12,734 bases of DNA. Origin: Acidisphaera sp035272265. GTDB lineage: Bacteria; Pseudomonadota; Alphaproteobacteria; Acetobacterales; Acetobacteraceae. The notes below the pieces were generated by a model. That model did not search any database. It had not been told where the DNA came from and was given only the letters and a program-made list of their open reading frames with translations. Both the position numbers and the translations under genes were made by a program. Location of the stretch: the NCBI GenBank assembly GCA_035272265.1, contig DATEQV010000103.1, positions 1 through 12,734 of the forward strand, written 5' to 3'. How positions within the stretch are numbered: the first letter of the stretch is position 1; every line of letters starts with the position of its first letter. Below are positions 1 through 8,656 of this stretch, one piece after another.

Positions 1-2076
1 TGCCGCCCGCAGGCGAGGGCTCCAGCGCGCCAGCTCGGCGGCGTCGGTGTCCATCAGCGTGTATTGGAACGCGGTGCGGCTGACGCGCGTGCCGATCGTG
101 ATGTCCTGCACCGGCTGGATGAACGCGGCGACACCCGGCACGTCGCGCATCTTCGCCTGCATGCGCGCGATCACGACTGGTGCTGCGTCGCGCTGGCCGA
201 CCGGCTTCAGTGCAATCGTCAGCCGCCCGGTGTTGGGCGTGGGATTGATCGTGCCGGCGCCCACGAACGACACCACGCCCGTCACAGCCGGATCGTCCGC
301 CGCGATCGCCGCCAGCTGCGCCTGCAGCCCGGCGAGCTTGCCGACCGACGCGCTCTGGTCCGCCTGCGTCACCGCGACCAGCAATCCGGTATCCTGGCGC
401 GGCAGGAAGCCCTTCGGAATCACCGCGTACAGCGCGATTGTGCCGACCAGCGTCGCCAGCGCGATCATCTGCAAGAGCCTGGCGTGGCGCAGCGACCAGC
501 GCAGGCTGCCTCGGTAGTGGTCCAGCAGCGCCTCGAACCCGCGCTCCACCGCGCGCGAGATGCGGCCCGGCTGCGCCTCGGCGGACGGCCGCAGCAGCCG
601 TCCGCACATCGTCGGCGTGATCGTCAGCGACACCACGGCCGAGACGATCACCGCGACCGACAGTGTCACCGCGAACTCGTGGAACAGCCGTCCGACCACG
701 CCGGTCATGAACAGCAGCGGGATGAACACGGCGACCAGCGACACGGTCAGCGAGACGATGGTGAAGCCGATCTGCGCAGCCCCGCGCAGTGCCGCCGTCA
801 GCGGCGGCACGCCGGCTTCGATGAAGCGCACGACGTTCTCGATCATCACGATGGCGTCGTCCACGACGAAGCCCGTCGCGATCGTCAGCGCCATCAGCGA
901 CAGGTTGTCCAGCCCGTAGCCGAGCAGCGACATCACGCCGAAGGTGCCGATCAGCGACAGCGGCAACGCCACCGCCGGCACCAGCGTCGCGCGGCCGGAG
1001 CGCAGGAACAGCCAGATCACGCCGACCACCAGCACGCCCGCCATCACCAGCGTGTACTGAACGTCGCGCACCGAGGCGCGGATCGTCTCGGTGCGGTCGG
1101 CGACGATCGACAGCGCGATCCCGCCCGGCATCACCCGCTGCAACGCTGGTAGCGCCTCGCGCACGCTGGCGACCGTCTGGACGATGTTCGCCCCCGGCTG
1201 GCGCTGTACGTCCAGCACCACCGCCGGCTTGGGCGCCTGTCCCGGCAGATACGCGGTCGATGCGACGCGGTCGTTCTCCACGCCCGCGACCACGCTGCCG
1301 ACATTCGCGAGCCGCACCGGCGAGCCGTTGCGCCACGCCAGCACCAGATGCCGGTAGGTGTCGGCCGACATCATCTGATCGTTCGCCCCCAGCGCCACCG
1401 ACAGACGCGGCCCGTCGAACCCGCCCTTGGCCCCGTTGGCGTTCGCATTGGCGATGGCGGTGCGCACGTCCTCCAGGCTCAGCCCGTAGGCGGCGAGCCG
1501 TCCGGGATCGACGCGCACGCGCACCGCCGGCCGCATTCCGCCCTGCACCGTCACCTTGCCCACGCCCGGCAGCTGCGAGAGCTGCGGCTGCAGCAGCGTG
1601 TCGGCGGCGTCGCTGACGCGGTCGATCGGGATGGTGTCGGATGTCAGCGCGATGGTCAGGATCGGCGCGTCCGCCGGGTTCACCTTGTTGTAGGTCGGCG
1701 GATACGGAAGGTTCGGCGGCAGCGTGCCCTCGGCCGCGTTGATCGCCGCCTGCACGTCCTCGGCGGCGCTGTCGATGTTGCGGCCGAGCACGAACTGCAA
1801 TGCGATCTGGCTCGTGCCCTCGCTGCTCATCGAGGTCATGCTGGCCAGCCCCGGGATCTGCCCGAGCTGGCGTTCCAGCGACGCGGTCACCAGCGTGGCC
1901 ATGGTCTGCGGCCCGGCGCCGGGCAGCGTGGTGGTGACCTCGATGGTCGGGAAATCCACCTCGGGCAGCGCCGAGACCGGCAGCGCCTCGTAGCCCAGCA
2001 GTCCGCCCAGCAGCACCGCCAGTGCGAGCAGCGCGCTCGCGATCGGACGCGCGATGAACGGCGCGGAGATGTTCAA
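1..2076 (-). CDS. RND multidrug efflux pump, inner-membrane subunit (MdtC/MuxC-like), partial at 3' end
   Basis: Proton-driven inner-membrane pump of a tripartite drug exporter (HAE1 family). 692 codons are visible out of the family's usual 1020-1050, and the C-terminal third lies beyond the left edge. The start is a TTG at 2076 that overlaps the adaptor's TGA stop in a TTGA (4-nt) junction, so translation is probably coupled; no in-frame ATG fits better. Visible in order: TM1 (about residues 8-30), the LPxVDFP motif (37-43), porter-domain motifs DVQAAINAA (107-115) and PPTYNKVNPADAP (126-138), the TM2-TM3 region with LFLRSGRATLVPAVALP (356-372), and TM4 GFVVDDAIVMIEN with adjacent Asp406/Asp407, the proton-relay pair matching AcrB D407/D408. 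The N-terminal sequence resembles E. coli MdtC, compared from memory. A partner pump subunit (MdtB type) could lie further left, but none is visible. Substrate unknown. Confidence 0.95.
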   Translation of the reverse strand, partial: MNISAPFIARPIASALLALAVLLGGLLGYEALPVSALPEVDFPTIEVTTTLPGAGPQTMATLVTASLERQLGQIPGLASMTSMSSEGTSQIALQFVLGRNIDSAAEDVQAAINAAEGTLPPNLPYPPTYNKVNPADAPILTIALTSDTIPIDRVSDAADTLLQPQLSQLPGVGKVTVQGGMRPAVRVRVDPGRLAAYGLSLEDVRTAIANANANGAKGGFDGPRLSVALGANDQMMSADTYRHLVLAWRNGSPVRLANVGSVVAGVENDRVASTAYLPGQAPKPAVVLDVQRQPGANIVQTVASVREALPALQRVMPGGIALSIVADRTETIRASVRDVQYTLVMAGVLVVGVIWLFLRSGRATLVPAVALPLSLIGTFGVMSLLGYGLDNLSLMALTIATGFVVDDAIVMIENVVRFIEAGVPPLTAALRGAAQIGFTIVSLTVSLVAVFIPLLFMTGVVGRLFHEFAVTLSVAVIVSAVVSLTITPTMCGRLLRPSAEAQPGRISRAVERGFEALLDHYRGSLRWSLRHARLLQMIALATLVGTIALYAVIPKGFLPRQDTGLLVAVTQADQSASVGKLAGLQAQLAAIAADDPAVTGVVSFVGAGTINPTPNTGRLTIALKPVGQRDAAPVVIARMQAKMRDVPGVAAFIQPVQDITIGTRVSRTAFQYTLMDTDAAELARWSPRLRAA

Positions 2077-3305
2077 CTGCCGTCCTTCGGCGCGCTCCCC
2101 GGCGACGGCGGAGCGGCTTGCGTCACCGACACGCGGCTGCCTTCGGTCAGCCGCGCCGCGCCCTCGGTCACGACGCGGGCGCCGGCCGGCAGCCCGTCGG
2201 TCACCACCGCGACCTGCTCGTCCTCGTGCCCGATCGTCACCGCGCGGCGCGAGACGGTGCCGTTCGCGTCGTACAGATACACGTACGCGCCGTTCGGCCC
2301 GCGCTGCACCGCCGCCTCGGGGATCGTGACCACGCCGCGCAGCGTGTCCACGCGCAGCCGCACGACGACGAACGCCCCCGGCCAGAGCTGGTTGTCCGCG
2401 TTCGGAAACGTCGCCTTCAGCTTGATCGTGCCCGTCGCGGGGTCGACCTGGTTGTCGTACGTCGCCAGCGCGCCGCGATCGAGCACGTCGCCCGCCGCAC
2501 CGCCCGTCACCTCGCTGGTCGCGATCGCGTCCGGCGCCCCCGCCCGCGCGGCCCGCGCGATCGCCGGCAGATCCTGCTGCGGCAGCGTGAACACCACCGA
2601 GATCGGATGCAGCTGGGTGATCGTGGTCAGCGGCGTCAGGTCGGTCGGATGCACGATGTTGCCGATATCGACCGTGCGCAGACCCGTGCGCCCGTCGATC
2701 GGCGCGGTGATCTCGGTGCGCGACAGGTTCGTCTTGGCGCTGTCGATCGCCGCCTGATCCTGCCGCACCTGCGCGTCGAACTCGGCGACCTGCGCGCGCG
2801 CCGTGTCGGCCGTCTGCGCGGAGGTGAAGTTCTGCGCCGCCAGCTTCTGGTACCGCGCGAGATCGAGGCGCGCGTTCGCCAGCTGCGCCTCGTCCTGCGC
2901 CTTCTTCGCCACCGCCTGGTCGTGCGCCGCCTGATACGGACGTCGGTCGATCACCGCGAGCACGTCGCCCGCGCGTACGTCCTGGCCTTCGTGGAACCGC
3001 ACCTCGACCAGCGGCCCGTCCTCGAGCACGCGCAGGCTCACCATGTTGAACGCCTGCACCGTCCCGAGCCCGTCGAGATACACGGGCACGTCGGCGATGC
3101 GGCTGTCGGCCAGCAGCACCGGCACCTTCTCCTCGGCCTTGTTTCCCGGCGGCGCGTGTTTCGGCCAGAGGAAGATCGCCCACCCGATCGCCGCGGCGAC
3201 CGCGACGCACAGCAGGGCCACGACCAGCCGCCGGACGCGGCTGGGCCGCCGCGACGCCATCGGCTCGGCGAGCATCGTCTCGTCAGGCCGCTTCTGGTGC
3301 GTCAT
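2073..3305 (-). CDS. RND efflux periplasmic adaptor (membrane fusion protein, MdtA-like)
   Basis: Periplasmic adaptor linking the RND pump to the outer-membrane channel. The protein is 410 aa, a normal length for MdtA-type adaptors. Visible: a cytoplasmic basic N-terminus, a single membrane anchor (about 26-47), the first lipoyl/barrel strand YLDGLGTVQAFNMVSLR (76-92), EVRFHEGQDVRAGDVLAVID (101-120), a coiled-coil hairpin (about 125-195), the second lipoyl half TEITAPIDGRTGLR (197-210), the beta-barrel motif DNQVDPATGTIKLKATFPN (284-302) and C-terminal VTIPEAAVQRG (326-336). There is no lipobox Cys, so it is held by its TM helix. The ATG at 3305 has an AGGGG only 1-2 nt upstream, too close for a normal ribosome site, so Met11 or Met16 could be the true start; translation may instead be coupled to the upstream gene, whose stop is 9 nt away. 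The 3' end overlaps the pump start. Confidence 0.95.
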   Translation of the reverse strand: MTHQKRPDETMLAEPMASRRPSRVRRLVVALLCVAVAAAIGWAIFLWPKHAPPGNKAEEKVPVLLADSRIADVPVYLDGLGTVQAFNMVSLRVLEDGPLVEVRFHEGQDVRAGDVLAVIDRRPYQAAHDQAVAKKAQDEAQLANARLDLARYQKLAAQNFTSAQTADTARAQVAEFDAQVRQDQAAIDSAKTNLSRTEITAPIDGRTGLRTVDIGNIVHPTDLTPLTTITQLHPISVVFTLPQQDLPAIARAARAGAPDAIATSEVTGGAAGDVLDRGALATYDNQVDPATGTIKLKATFPNADNQLWPGAFVVVRLRVDTLRGVVTIPEAAVQRGPNGAYVYLYDANGTVSRRAVTIGHEDEQVAVVTDGLPAGARVVTEGAARLTEGSRVSVTQAAPPSPGSAPKDGS

Positions 3306-3314
3306 TCCCCTGCG

Positions 3315-4865
3315 TCATTCCACGTTCCCGCCGACCGGCAGCGCCACGCCGCCCGGTATGCGCCCCGGATGCAGTCCGGGGAACCGGTCCGGGATCGGGC
3401 CTGCCGGCGCCTGCCAGCCGCCCCCCAGCGCCTTGTAGAGGTTGAGCAGCGCTTGCAATCGCGCAAGCCGCACCTGCGACAGCACGTCCCGCTCGTTGAA
3501 CAGCGTCGTCTCCGCCTGCAGCAGCGCGGTGATGTCGACCGTGCCGGCGAGCAGCTGGGCCTGGGCGATGTCCGCCGCGCGCTGCGCGGTCGCCACAGCC
3601 TGCGCCTGCAGCTTCTCCTGCACGGTCGCGTAGCGGTAGGCGGTGAGCGCGGTGTCGACGTCGCTGAACGCCTGCAGGATGGCCTTCTTGTAATCCGCCA
3701 GCAGCTCGGCGTAGCGGCCCTTCGCCTGGTCCAGCTGTCCGCGCAGGGTGCCGCCGTCGAAGATCGGCTGCGTCAGGCTGGCGGCGAGCTGCGCGAAATA
3801 GGCGCCGGGCCCGAACAGCGCGGTCAACGCGCCGGCCTGCACGCCGCCCGACGCGGTCAGCGGGATCTGCGGGAAGAACGCCGCGCGGGCCACTTTGACG
3901 TTGGCGTTCGCCGCGACCAGCTGTGCCTCCGCCGCCGCCACGTCGGGGCGCCGCAGCAACAGGTCCGACGGCAGGCCCGGCGCGACCTCCGGCACATCCA
4001 GCGTGGTCAGCGAGCCGGGCTTGGCGGTGATCCGCTCCGGCGGCCGGCCGACCAGGATGCTCAGCGCGATGATCTGCTGCTCCATCTGGCTCTGCAGGTT
4101 CGGCACCGTCGCCTGCTGCACCTGCACCTGGGTCTTCTGCTGGGCCTCGTCGAGCGCGTTGGCGGTGCCCACCGCGAGCCGCCCCTGGATCGCGCGCAGC
4201 GACTGCTCGGCGTCGGCGACGTTGCTGTTCGCGATCGCCAGCCGGTCGGCGTAGCCGAGCGCGTTGAACCACGTCGTCGCCACGCTGGTCGCCACCGTCA
4301 GCGCGGTCGTCTCCTGGTCGAAGCGGCTGAACATCGCGTTCGCTGTCGCGCTCTCCAGCGCCGCGCGGTTCTTGCCCCAGAAATCCGCTTCGTACGACAC
4401 GCCGAGCTGCCCCTGAAATGTCCGCAGATCGAAATAGCGGCTGGTGGAGCCGGCGGCTGCCGCGGCCGCCGCGGCCTGACTGCTGGTCAAGCCGCTCGTC
4501 CCGATCCCGCCCGCGCCGAAGCTCCGCGTGTAGCCGGCGTGCTGGTACGTGTAGCCGCCGCTGCCCGTCAGGCTCGGCAGCAGCGGCGCGCCGGCCTGGC
4601 GGACCTGGGCGTCGGCCTGGATGACGCGCGCGATCGCCGCGGCGATATCGGGGCTATTCTGCCTCGCGGTCTCTTCCAGCGCGTCGAGATCGGCGGAATG
4701 GAACCCGCGCCACCAGCCCGGGTCGGGCCACACGGCCCTGGTGTCGGCGGCGGCGCGGAACTGCGCGGGCACGTCCTCGGCGGGGCGCCGGTACTCGGGG
4801 CCGAGGTCGCAGCCGGCGCAGACGCACAGCGCGATCACGGCCCACGGCCGCATCCGGGAAAGCAC
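3315..4865 (-). CDS. RND efflux outer-membrane factor lipoprotein (NodT/OprM family)
   Basis: TolC-like outer-membrane channel that completes the efflux system; first gene of the operon. The protein is 516 aa. It has a short lipoprotein signal with the acceptor Cys at residue 19, followed by DLGPEYRRP, the usual NodT-family start (GC..GP.Y..P). Family motifs: SYEADFWGKNR (157-167), the second-repeat hallmark DLLLRRPDVAAAE (301-313), FFPQIPLTASGG (330-341), LTQPIFDGGTLRGQLDQA (364-381) and the terminal ALGGGW (479-484). A Gly/Ser/Ala-rich stretch (112-142), including eight consecutive alanines (131-138), sits where the first surface loop is expected. Odd points: the lipobox has Cys at -3 instead of Leu/Val, and Asp follows the lipidated Cys. 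The GTG at 4865 gives MLSRM; an in-frame ATG at 4853 would give a shorter, typical signal peptide. Neither has a clear Shine-Dalgarno sequence. Confidence 0.94.
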   Translation of the reverse strand: MLSRMRPWAVIALCVCAGCDLGPEYRRPAEDVPAQFRAAADTRAVWPDPGWWRGFHSADLDALEETARQNSPDIAAAIARVIQADAQVRQAGAPLLPSLTGSGGYTYQHAGYTRSFGAGGIGTSGLTSSQAAAAAAAAGSTSRYFDLRTFQGQLGVSYEADFWGKNRAALESATANAMFSRFDQETTALTVATSVATTWFNALGYADRLAIANSNVADAEQSLRAIQGRLAVGTANALDEAQQKTQVQVQQATVPNLQSQMEQQIIALSILVGRPPERITAKPGSLTTLDVPEVAPGLPSDLLLRRPDVAAAEAQLVAANANVKVARAAFFPQIPLTASGGVQAGALTALFGPGAYFAQLAASLTQPIFDGGTLRGQLDQAKGRYAELLADYKKAILQAFSDVDTALTAYRYATVQEKLQAQAVATAQRAADIAQAQLLAGTVDITALLQAETTLFNERDVLSQVRLARLQALLNLYKALGGGWQAPAGPIPDRFPGLHPGRIPGGVALPVGGNVE

Positions 4866-4963
4866 GTGTCGGCTACCGGCCGTCCGCGGCGCTGCTGTTC
4901 ATCGAGGCATAAGTGAGCGTCCGCGCCCGCGGAGCAAGTCACGCGGGGTTCCGGCCGCGCTCG
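4866..4963. other. Intergenic gap between efflux operon and lyase gene, with a perfect palindrome
   Basis: This 98-nt gap separates two minus-strand genes and should contain the efflux operon promoter. At 4920-4933 the sequence TCCGCGCCCGCGGA is a perfect inverted repeat (6-bp arms, 2-nt centre). It has no T-run on either side, so it does not look like an intrinsic terminator. It could be an operator, or chance in GC-rich DNA. I see no convincing -35/-10 pair and no regulator gene next to it. Confidence 0.3.
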
Positions 4964-5830
4964 CTATGTAACGGCGGCCAAAATCCGGTCGGCCAGCTTC
5001 AGGTGCGGGCGGTCGATCATCTTGCCGTCCAGGGTCAGCACGCCGGAGTCCGGCGCGGCCTTGAACGCGGCGCGCACGCGGCGCGCCCAGGCCACCTGCT
5101 CCGGCGGCGGCGTGAAGGCGGCGTGGGCCACCTCGATCTGGCCGGGGTGGATCAGCATCTTGCCCGCGAACCCGTCGGCCGCCGCCTCCGCCGCCTCGCG
5201 CGCCATGCCGTCGGGGTCGCGCGGGTCCGGCCACGGCGTGTCCAGCGCCGGCACGCCGGCCGCCGCCGCCGCCACCAGCATCTGCGCCCGCGCCGCCGCG
5301 ACCGGGGCGGTGAAGCGCCCGTCCGACCGGCGCGGCGCGATGCCGAGATCGGCCGACAGGTCCTCGGCCCCGAAGCACAGCGCGATCAGCCGCGGCGCGC
5401 ACGCGGCGTAGCTCGGCAGGCCGGCGACCGAGGCAGCGGTTTCGGTTGCAATCGCAATCACCCCGATCCCGCCCGGCGTCAGGCCGGCTTCCGCCTCCAG
5501 CGCCGTCAGGTGATGGTCGAGCACGACGAGGTCCGCCGAGCCACGGCACTTCGGCAGCATGATCGCAGCCGGCGCGGTGCGCGCCACCGCCGCCAGATCG
5601 GCCAGATACCAGGCGGTCCCGAGCGGGTTGACGCGCACGACCAGACGCTTGCGCGCGGCCTCGCCCGCGCCTTCGACGATCGCCGCCGTTTGCGACCGGG
5701 CCGCGTCCTTCGCCGGCGCAGCCACGCTGTCCTCCAGATCGAGGATCACGCAGTCGGCGTCAGACGCCATCGCCTTCTCGGCCTTGCGCGCCGAATCGCC
5801 CGGCGCGAACAGCGGGCTTCGCAATCTCAT
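4964..5830 (-). CDS. CitE-like CoA-ester lyase (HpcH/HpaI aldolase / citrate lyase beta family)
   Basis: TIM-barrel, Mg2+-dependent carbon-carbon lyase that typically cleaves malyl-CoA, methylmalyl-CoA or citramalyl-CoA type thioesters; cytoplasmic. 288 aa, the normal CitE length. Numbered from the ATG: the N-terminal RSPLFAPGDSARKAEKA; VILDLEDSV with D31, E33 and D34; RVNPLGTAWYLADL with the CoA/substrate Arg66; MLPKCRGSADL; the metal-binding Glu130 in IATETA; GAEDLSADLG (154-163) with the second metal ligand Asp157; DTPWPDPRDPDG (197-208); GFAGKMLIHPGQI (220-232). All key residues are present, so it is probably active. The ATG at 5830 is preferred because GGGGG lies about 7 nt upstream; a GTG at 5836 would add two residues. 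It is divergent from the ABC transporter operon, which suggests shared regulation and a CoA-ester derived from the imported solute. The exact substrate cannot be told from sequence. Confidence 0.9.
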   Translation of the reverse strand: MRLRSPLFAPGDSARKAEKAMASDADCVILDLEDSVAAPAKDAARSQTAAIVEGAGEAARKRLVVRVNPLGTAWYLADLAAVARTAPAAIMLPKCRGSADLVVLDHHLTALEAEAGLTPGGIGVIAIATETAASVAGLPSYAACAPRLIALCFGAEDLSADLGIAPRRSDGRFTAPVAAARAQMLVAAAAAGVPALDTPWPDPRDPDGMAREAAEAAADGFAGKMLIHPGQIEVAHAAFTPPPEQVAWARRVRAAFKAAPDSGVLTLDGKMIDRPHLKLADRILAAVT

Positions 5831-5918
5831 CGCCACCCCCGGCGGATGGGAAACAATCTTGCGTGTAACAGGGGGATATGCAAATCAGGCGATCAATCAA
5901 ACAGGGGGATCGTCCGGG
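5831..5918. promoter_or_regulatory. Divergent regulatory region between lyase and ABC transporter operon
   Basis: A gap of about 88 nt lies between two divergent start codons, so both promoters should sit here. It is visibly more AT-rich than its surroundings (around 5850-5900). It carries two copies of an 11-nt direct repeat and no perfect sigma70-type promoter. The second repeat copy doubles as the likely ribosome-binding site of the first transporter gene (GGGGG at 5904-5908). Regulation is inferred from layout only, and no transcription factor gene is in the window. Confidence 0.45.
5867..5910 (+). repeat. Pair of 11-nt direct repeats, 33 nt apart
   Basis: AACAGGGGGAT occurs at 5867-5877 and again exactly at 5900-5910, in the same orientation, start to start 33 nt. 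This equals about three helical turns, so two copies would face the same side of the DNA. They may be operator half-sites, or the product of a short duplication. The second copy also provides the Shine-Dalgarno sequence of the ATPase gene. Confidence 0.6.
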
Positions 5919-6663
5919 GTGACCGACACCATCCTGGAGACTGCGGGACTGACGAAAGAGTTCCGCGGGTTCGTGGCTGTCAGCAACGTTGCCCTGTCGG
6001 TGCAGCGGGGCACGATCCATGCCCTGATCGGGCCGAACGGGGCGGGCAAGACAACCTGCTTCAACCTGCTAACGAAGTTCCTGCAACCGACGCGGGGCAC
6101 GATCAAGTTCAACGACCGCGACATCACGTCCATGGCGCCCGCGCAGGTGGCCCGGCTCGGTCTTGTGCGCAGCTTCCAGATCTCGGCGGTGTTCCCGCAC
6201 CTGAGCGCGCTGGAGAACGTGCGGATCGCCCTGCAACGCACGCGGGGCGCGAGTTTCGACTTCTGGCACTCCGACTGGACATTGAAGGCCTTCGACGACC
6301 GCGCCCGCGAGCTGCTGTTCGACGTCGGCCTGACCGGCTACGCCGAGACGCAGGCGGCATCGCTGTCCTACGGCCGCAAGCGGGCGCTGGAGATCGCGAC
6401 GACGCTGGCGCTCGAGCCGGAGATGATGCTGCTCGACGAGCCGACCGCCGGCATGACGCACGAGGACGTCGACCGCATCGTGCAGCTCATCGCCCGTGTG
6501 CGTGCCGGCCGCACCATCCTGATGGTCGAGCACAACCTGTCGGTGGTCGAGGGCCTGTGCGACCGGATCACCGTGCTGGCGCGCGGGCAGATCCTGGCCG
6601 AGGGCGACTACCAGACCGTGTCCGACCATCCCGAAGTGAAATCCGCCTACCTGGGGACCGCCG

Positions 6664-6671
<8 letters not shown>
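5919..6671 (+). CDS. livG: HAAT-family ABC transporter ATPase, LivG-like
   Basis: Cytoplasmic ATP-hydrolysing subunit of a branched-chain-amino-acid-type importer; first gene of a six-gene operon. 250 aa. The GTG at 5919 is chosen because AGGGGGA (5903-5909) lies 9 nt upstream and the protein then begins MTDTILETAGLTKEF, the normal family N-terminus; no in-frame ATG precedes it. Walker A GPNGAGKTT (38-46), Q-loop Gln87 in RSFQIS, signature LSYGRKR (149-155, a LivG-type variant of LSGGQ), Walker B MMLLDEP with Glu174, D-loop TAGM, and H-loop His205 in VEHN. The C-terminus GDYQTVSDHPEVKSAYLG is the LivG/LivF tail. The stop codon overlaps the next gene by 8 nt (start ATG at 6664). Having the ATPases first differs from the E. 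coli livKHMGF order. Confidence 0.95.
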
Positions 6672-7359
<688 letters not shown>

Positions 7360-7386
7360 CCGGCGCACCGCCGCACCAGGCCGAGC

Positions 7387-7394
7387 AAGGAGGG
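7387..7394 (+). promoter_or_regulatory. Strong Shine-Dalgarno site for binding protein 1
   Basis: AAGGAGGG is a near-perfect match to the anti-SD sequence and ends 5 nt before the ATG at 7400. It decides that start over an in-frame GTG at 7394, which lies inside the SD itself. It is the strongest ribosome site noticed in the window, consistent with binding proteins being made in excess over the membrane subunits. Confidence 0.8.
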
Positions 7395-7399
7395 TGGAC

Positions 7400-8629
7400 A
7401 TGACGATTTCACGGCGGACATTGGTGACCGGCGTCGCAGCGGGCGCGGCATTCGCATCGCTCGGGCGTCCGGCCAGGGCGCAGGGCGCGGACACGCTGAA
7501 GATCGGCGTGCTGACCGACCTGTCGGGACCCTACAAGGACATCGGCGGCCCCGGCTCGGTCGCCTGCGCCAACCAGGCGATCGAGGATTTCGGCGCGTCG
7601 GGCAAGGGGATGAAGGTCGAGGTCGTCTCGGCCGACCACCAGAACAAGACCGATGTCGGCTCCGCCGTTGCCCGACAGTGGTACGACCGCGACGGCGTCG
7701 ACATCATCCTCGACATCCCGAACTCCGGCGTCGCGCTCGCGGTGTCCAGCGTGGCGCGCGAGAAGAACAAGATCTTCATCGGCTCCGGGCCCGCCACGTC
7801 GGACCTGACGGGCGCGCAGTGCAGCCCGAACACCATCCACTGGACCTACGACACCTACATGCTCGCCAAGTCGACCGGCGGCGCGCTGGTGAAGGCCGGC
7901 GGCACGACATGGTACTTCATCACCGCCGACTACGCCTTCGGCAAGGCGCTGCAGCGCGACACCACGACGTTCATCGAGAAGGCGGGCGGCAAAGTCGTCG
8001 GCTCCTCGGCCTATCCGTTCCCGGGCACGTCCGACTTCTCGTCGCTGCTGCTGCAGGCGCAGTCGAGCGGCGCGAAGGTGCTGGGCCTCGCCAACGCCGG
8101 CGCCGACACGATCAACTCGATCAAGCAGGCGCACGAGTTCGGCCTGCCGCTGACCATCGCCGGACTGCTGGTGTTCATCAGCGACGTGCATTCGCTCGGC
8201 CTGGAGACGGCGCAGGGCCTGACCCTGACCAGCAGCTTCTACTGGGACCATAACGACCACACGCGCGCCTTCGCCGACCGCGTGAAGTCGAAAATGGGCA
8301 GCGCGCGGCCGGGGATGGTGCAGGCGGGCGTGTATTCGAGCACGCTGCACTACCTCAAGACCGCCGCGCAGATGGGTGTGGCGGAGGCGAAGAAGGACGG
8401 CGCCGCCACGGTCGCGGCGATGAAGAGGCTGCCGGTCGACGACGACTGCTTCGGCAAGACGACCATCCGCGAGGACGGCCGCTGCCTGACGCCTGCCTTC
8501 CTGTGGAAGGTGAAGAAGCCGTCCGAGAGCAAGGGGCCGTGGGACTACTACACGCTGCTCAACGAGACGCCCGGCGACGAAGCCTATCGTCCGCTGAGCG
8601 AAGGCAACTGCAAGCTCGTGCACGCCTGA
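7400..8629 (+). CDS. Periplasmic substrate-binding protein of HAAT ABC transporter, copy 1
   Basis: Type I periplasmic binding protein (LivK/Peripla_BP_6 superfamily) that would deliver the solute to the LivH/LivM channel. 409 aa. The N-terminus has a twin-arginine-like SRRTLV (4-9), a hydrophobic stretch and a cleavage site after Ala27 (ARA|QG), so Tat or Sec export is expected. The mature protein begins DTLKIGVLTDLSGPYKDIGG, the family's first ligand-side strand. Other motifs: DHQNKTDVG, ARQWYDRDGVDIILD, HWTYDTYMLAKSTGGALV, YPFPGTSDFSSLLLQAQSSGAKVLGLANAG, IKQAHEFGL, and the C-terminal REDGRCLTPAFLWKVKKPSES. Codons end almost wholly in G or C, like its neighbours. It is about 60% identical by eye to the next gene. 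The ligand is unknown; the family often takes amino acids, but carboxylates and aromatic acids are also known ligands. Confidence 0.93.
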   Translation: MTISRRTLVTGVAAGAAFASLGRPARAQGADTLKIGVLTDLSGPYKDIGGPGSVACANQAIEDFGASGKGMKVEVVSADHQNKTDVGSAVARQWYDRDGVDIILDIPNSGVALAVSSVAREKNKIFIGSGPATSDLTGAQCSPNTIHWTYDTYMLAKSTGGALVKAGGTTWYFITADYAFGKALQRDTTTFIEKAGGKVVGSSAYPFPGTSDFSSLLLQAQSSGAKVLGLANAGADTINSIKQAHEFGLPLTIAGLLVFISDVHSLGLETAQGLTLTSSFYWDHNDHTRAFADRVKSKMGSARPGMVQAGVYSSTLHYLKTAAQMGVAEAKKDGAATVAAMKRLPVDDDCFGKTTIREDGRCLTPAFLWKVKKPSESKGPWDYYTLLNETPGDEAYRPLSEGNCKLVHA

Positions 8630-8656
8630 CGCGCGACACATGGGGGAGCGGGAAGG

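Noticed and set aside
4424..4531. Poly-alanine and Gly/Ser stretch in the outer-membrane factor as a repeat expansion or frameshift
   Set aside because: The frame stays open and recognisable on both sides, and variable low-complexity surface loops are common in this family.
2118..4916. Very long open frame on the plus strand opposite the adaptor and outer-membrane factor genes
   Set aside because: Its translation is rich in Arg, His and Gln with no domain or membrane pattern, and the opposite strand has two clear efflux genes. High G/C at third positions keeps stops out of the shadow frame.
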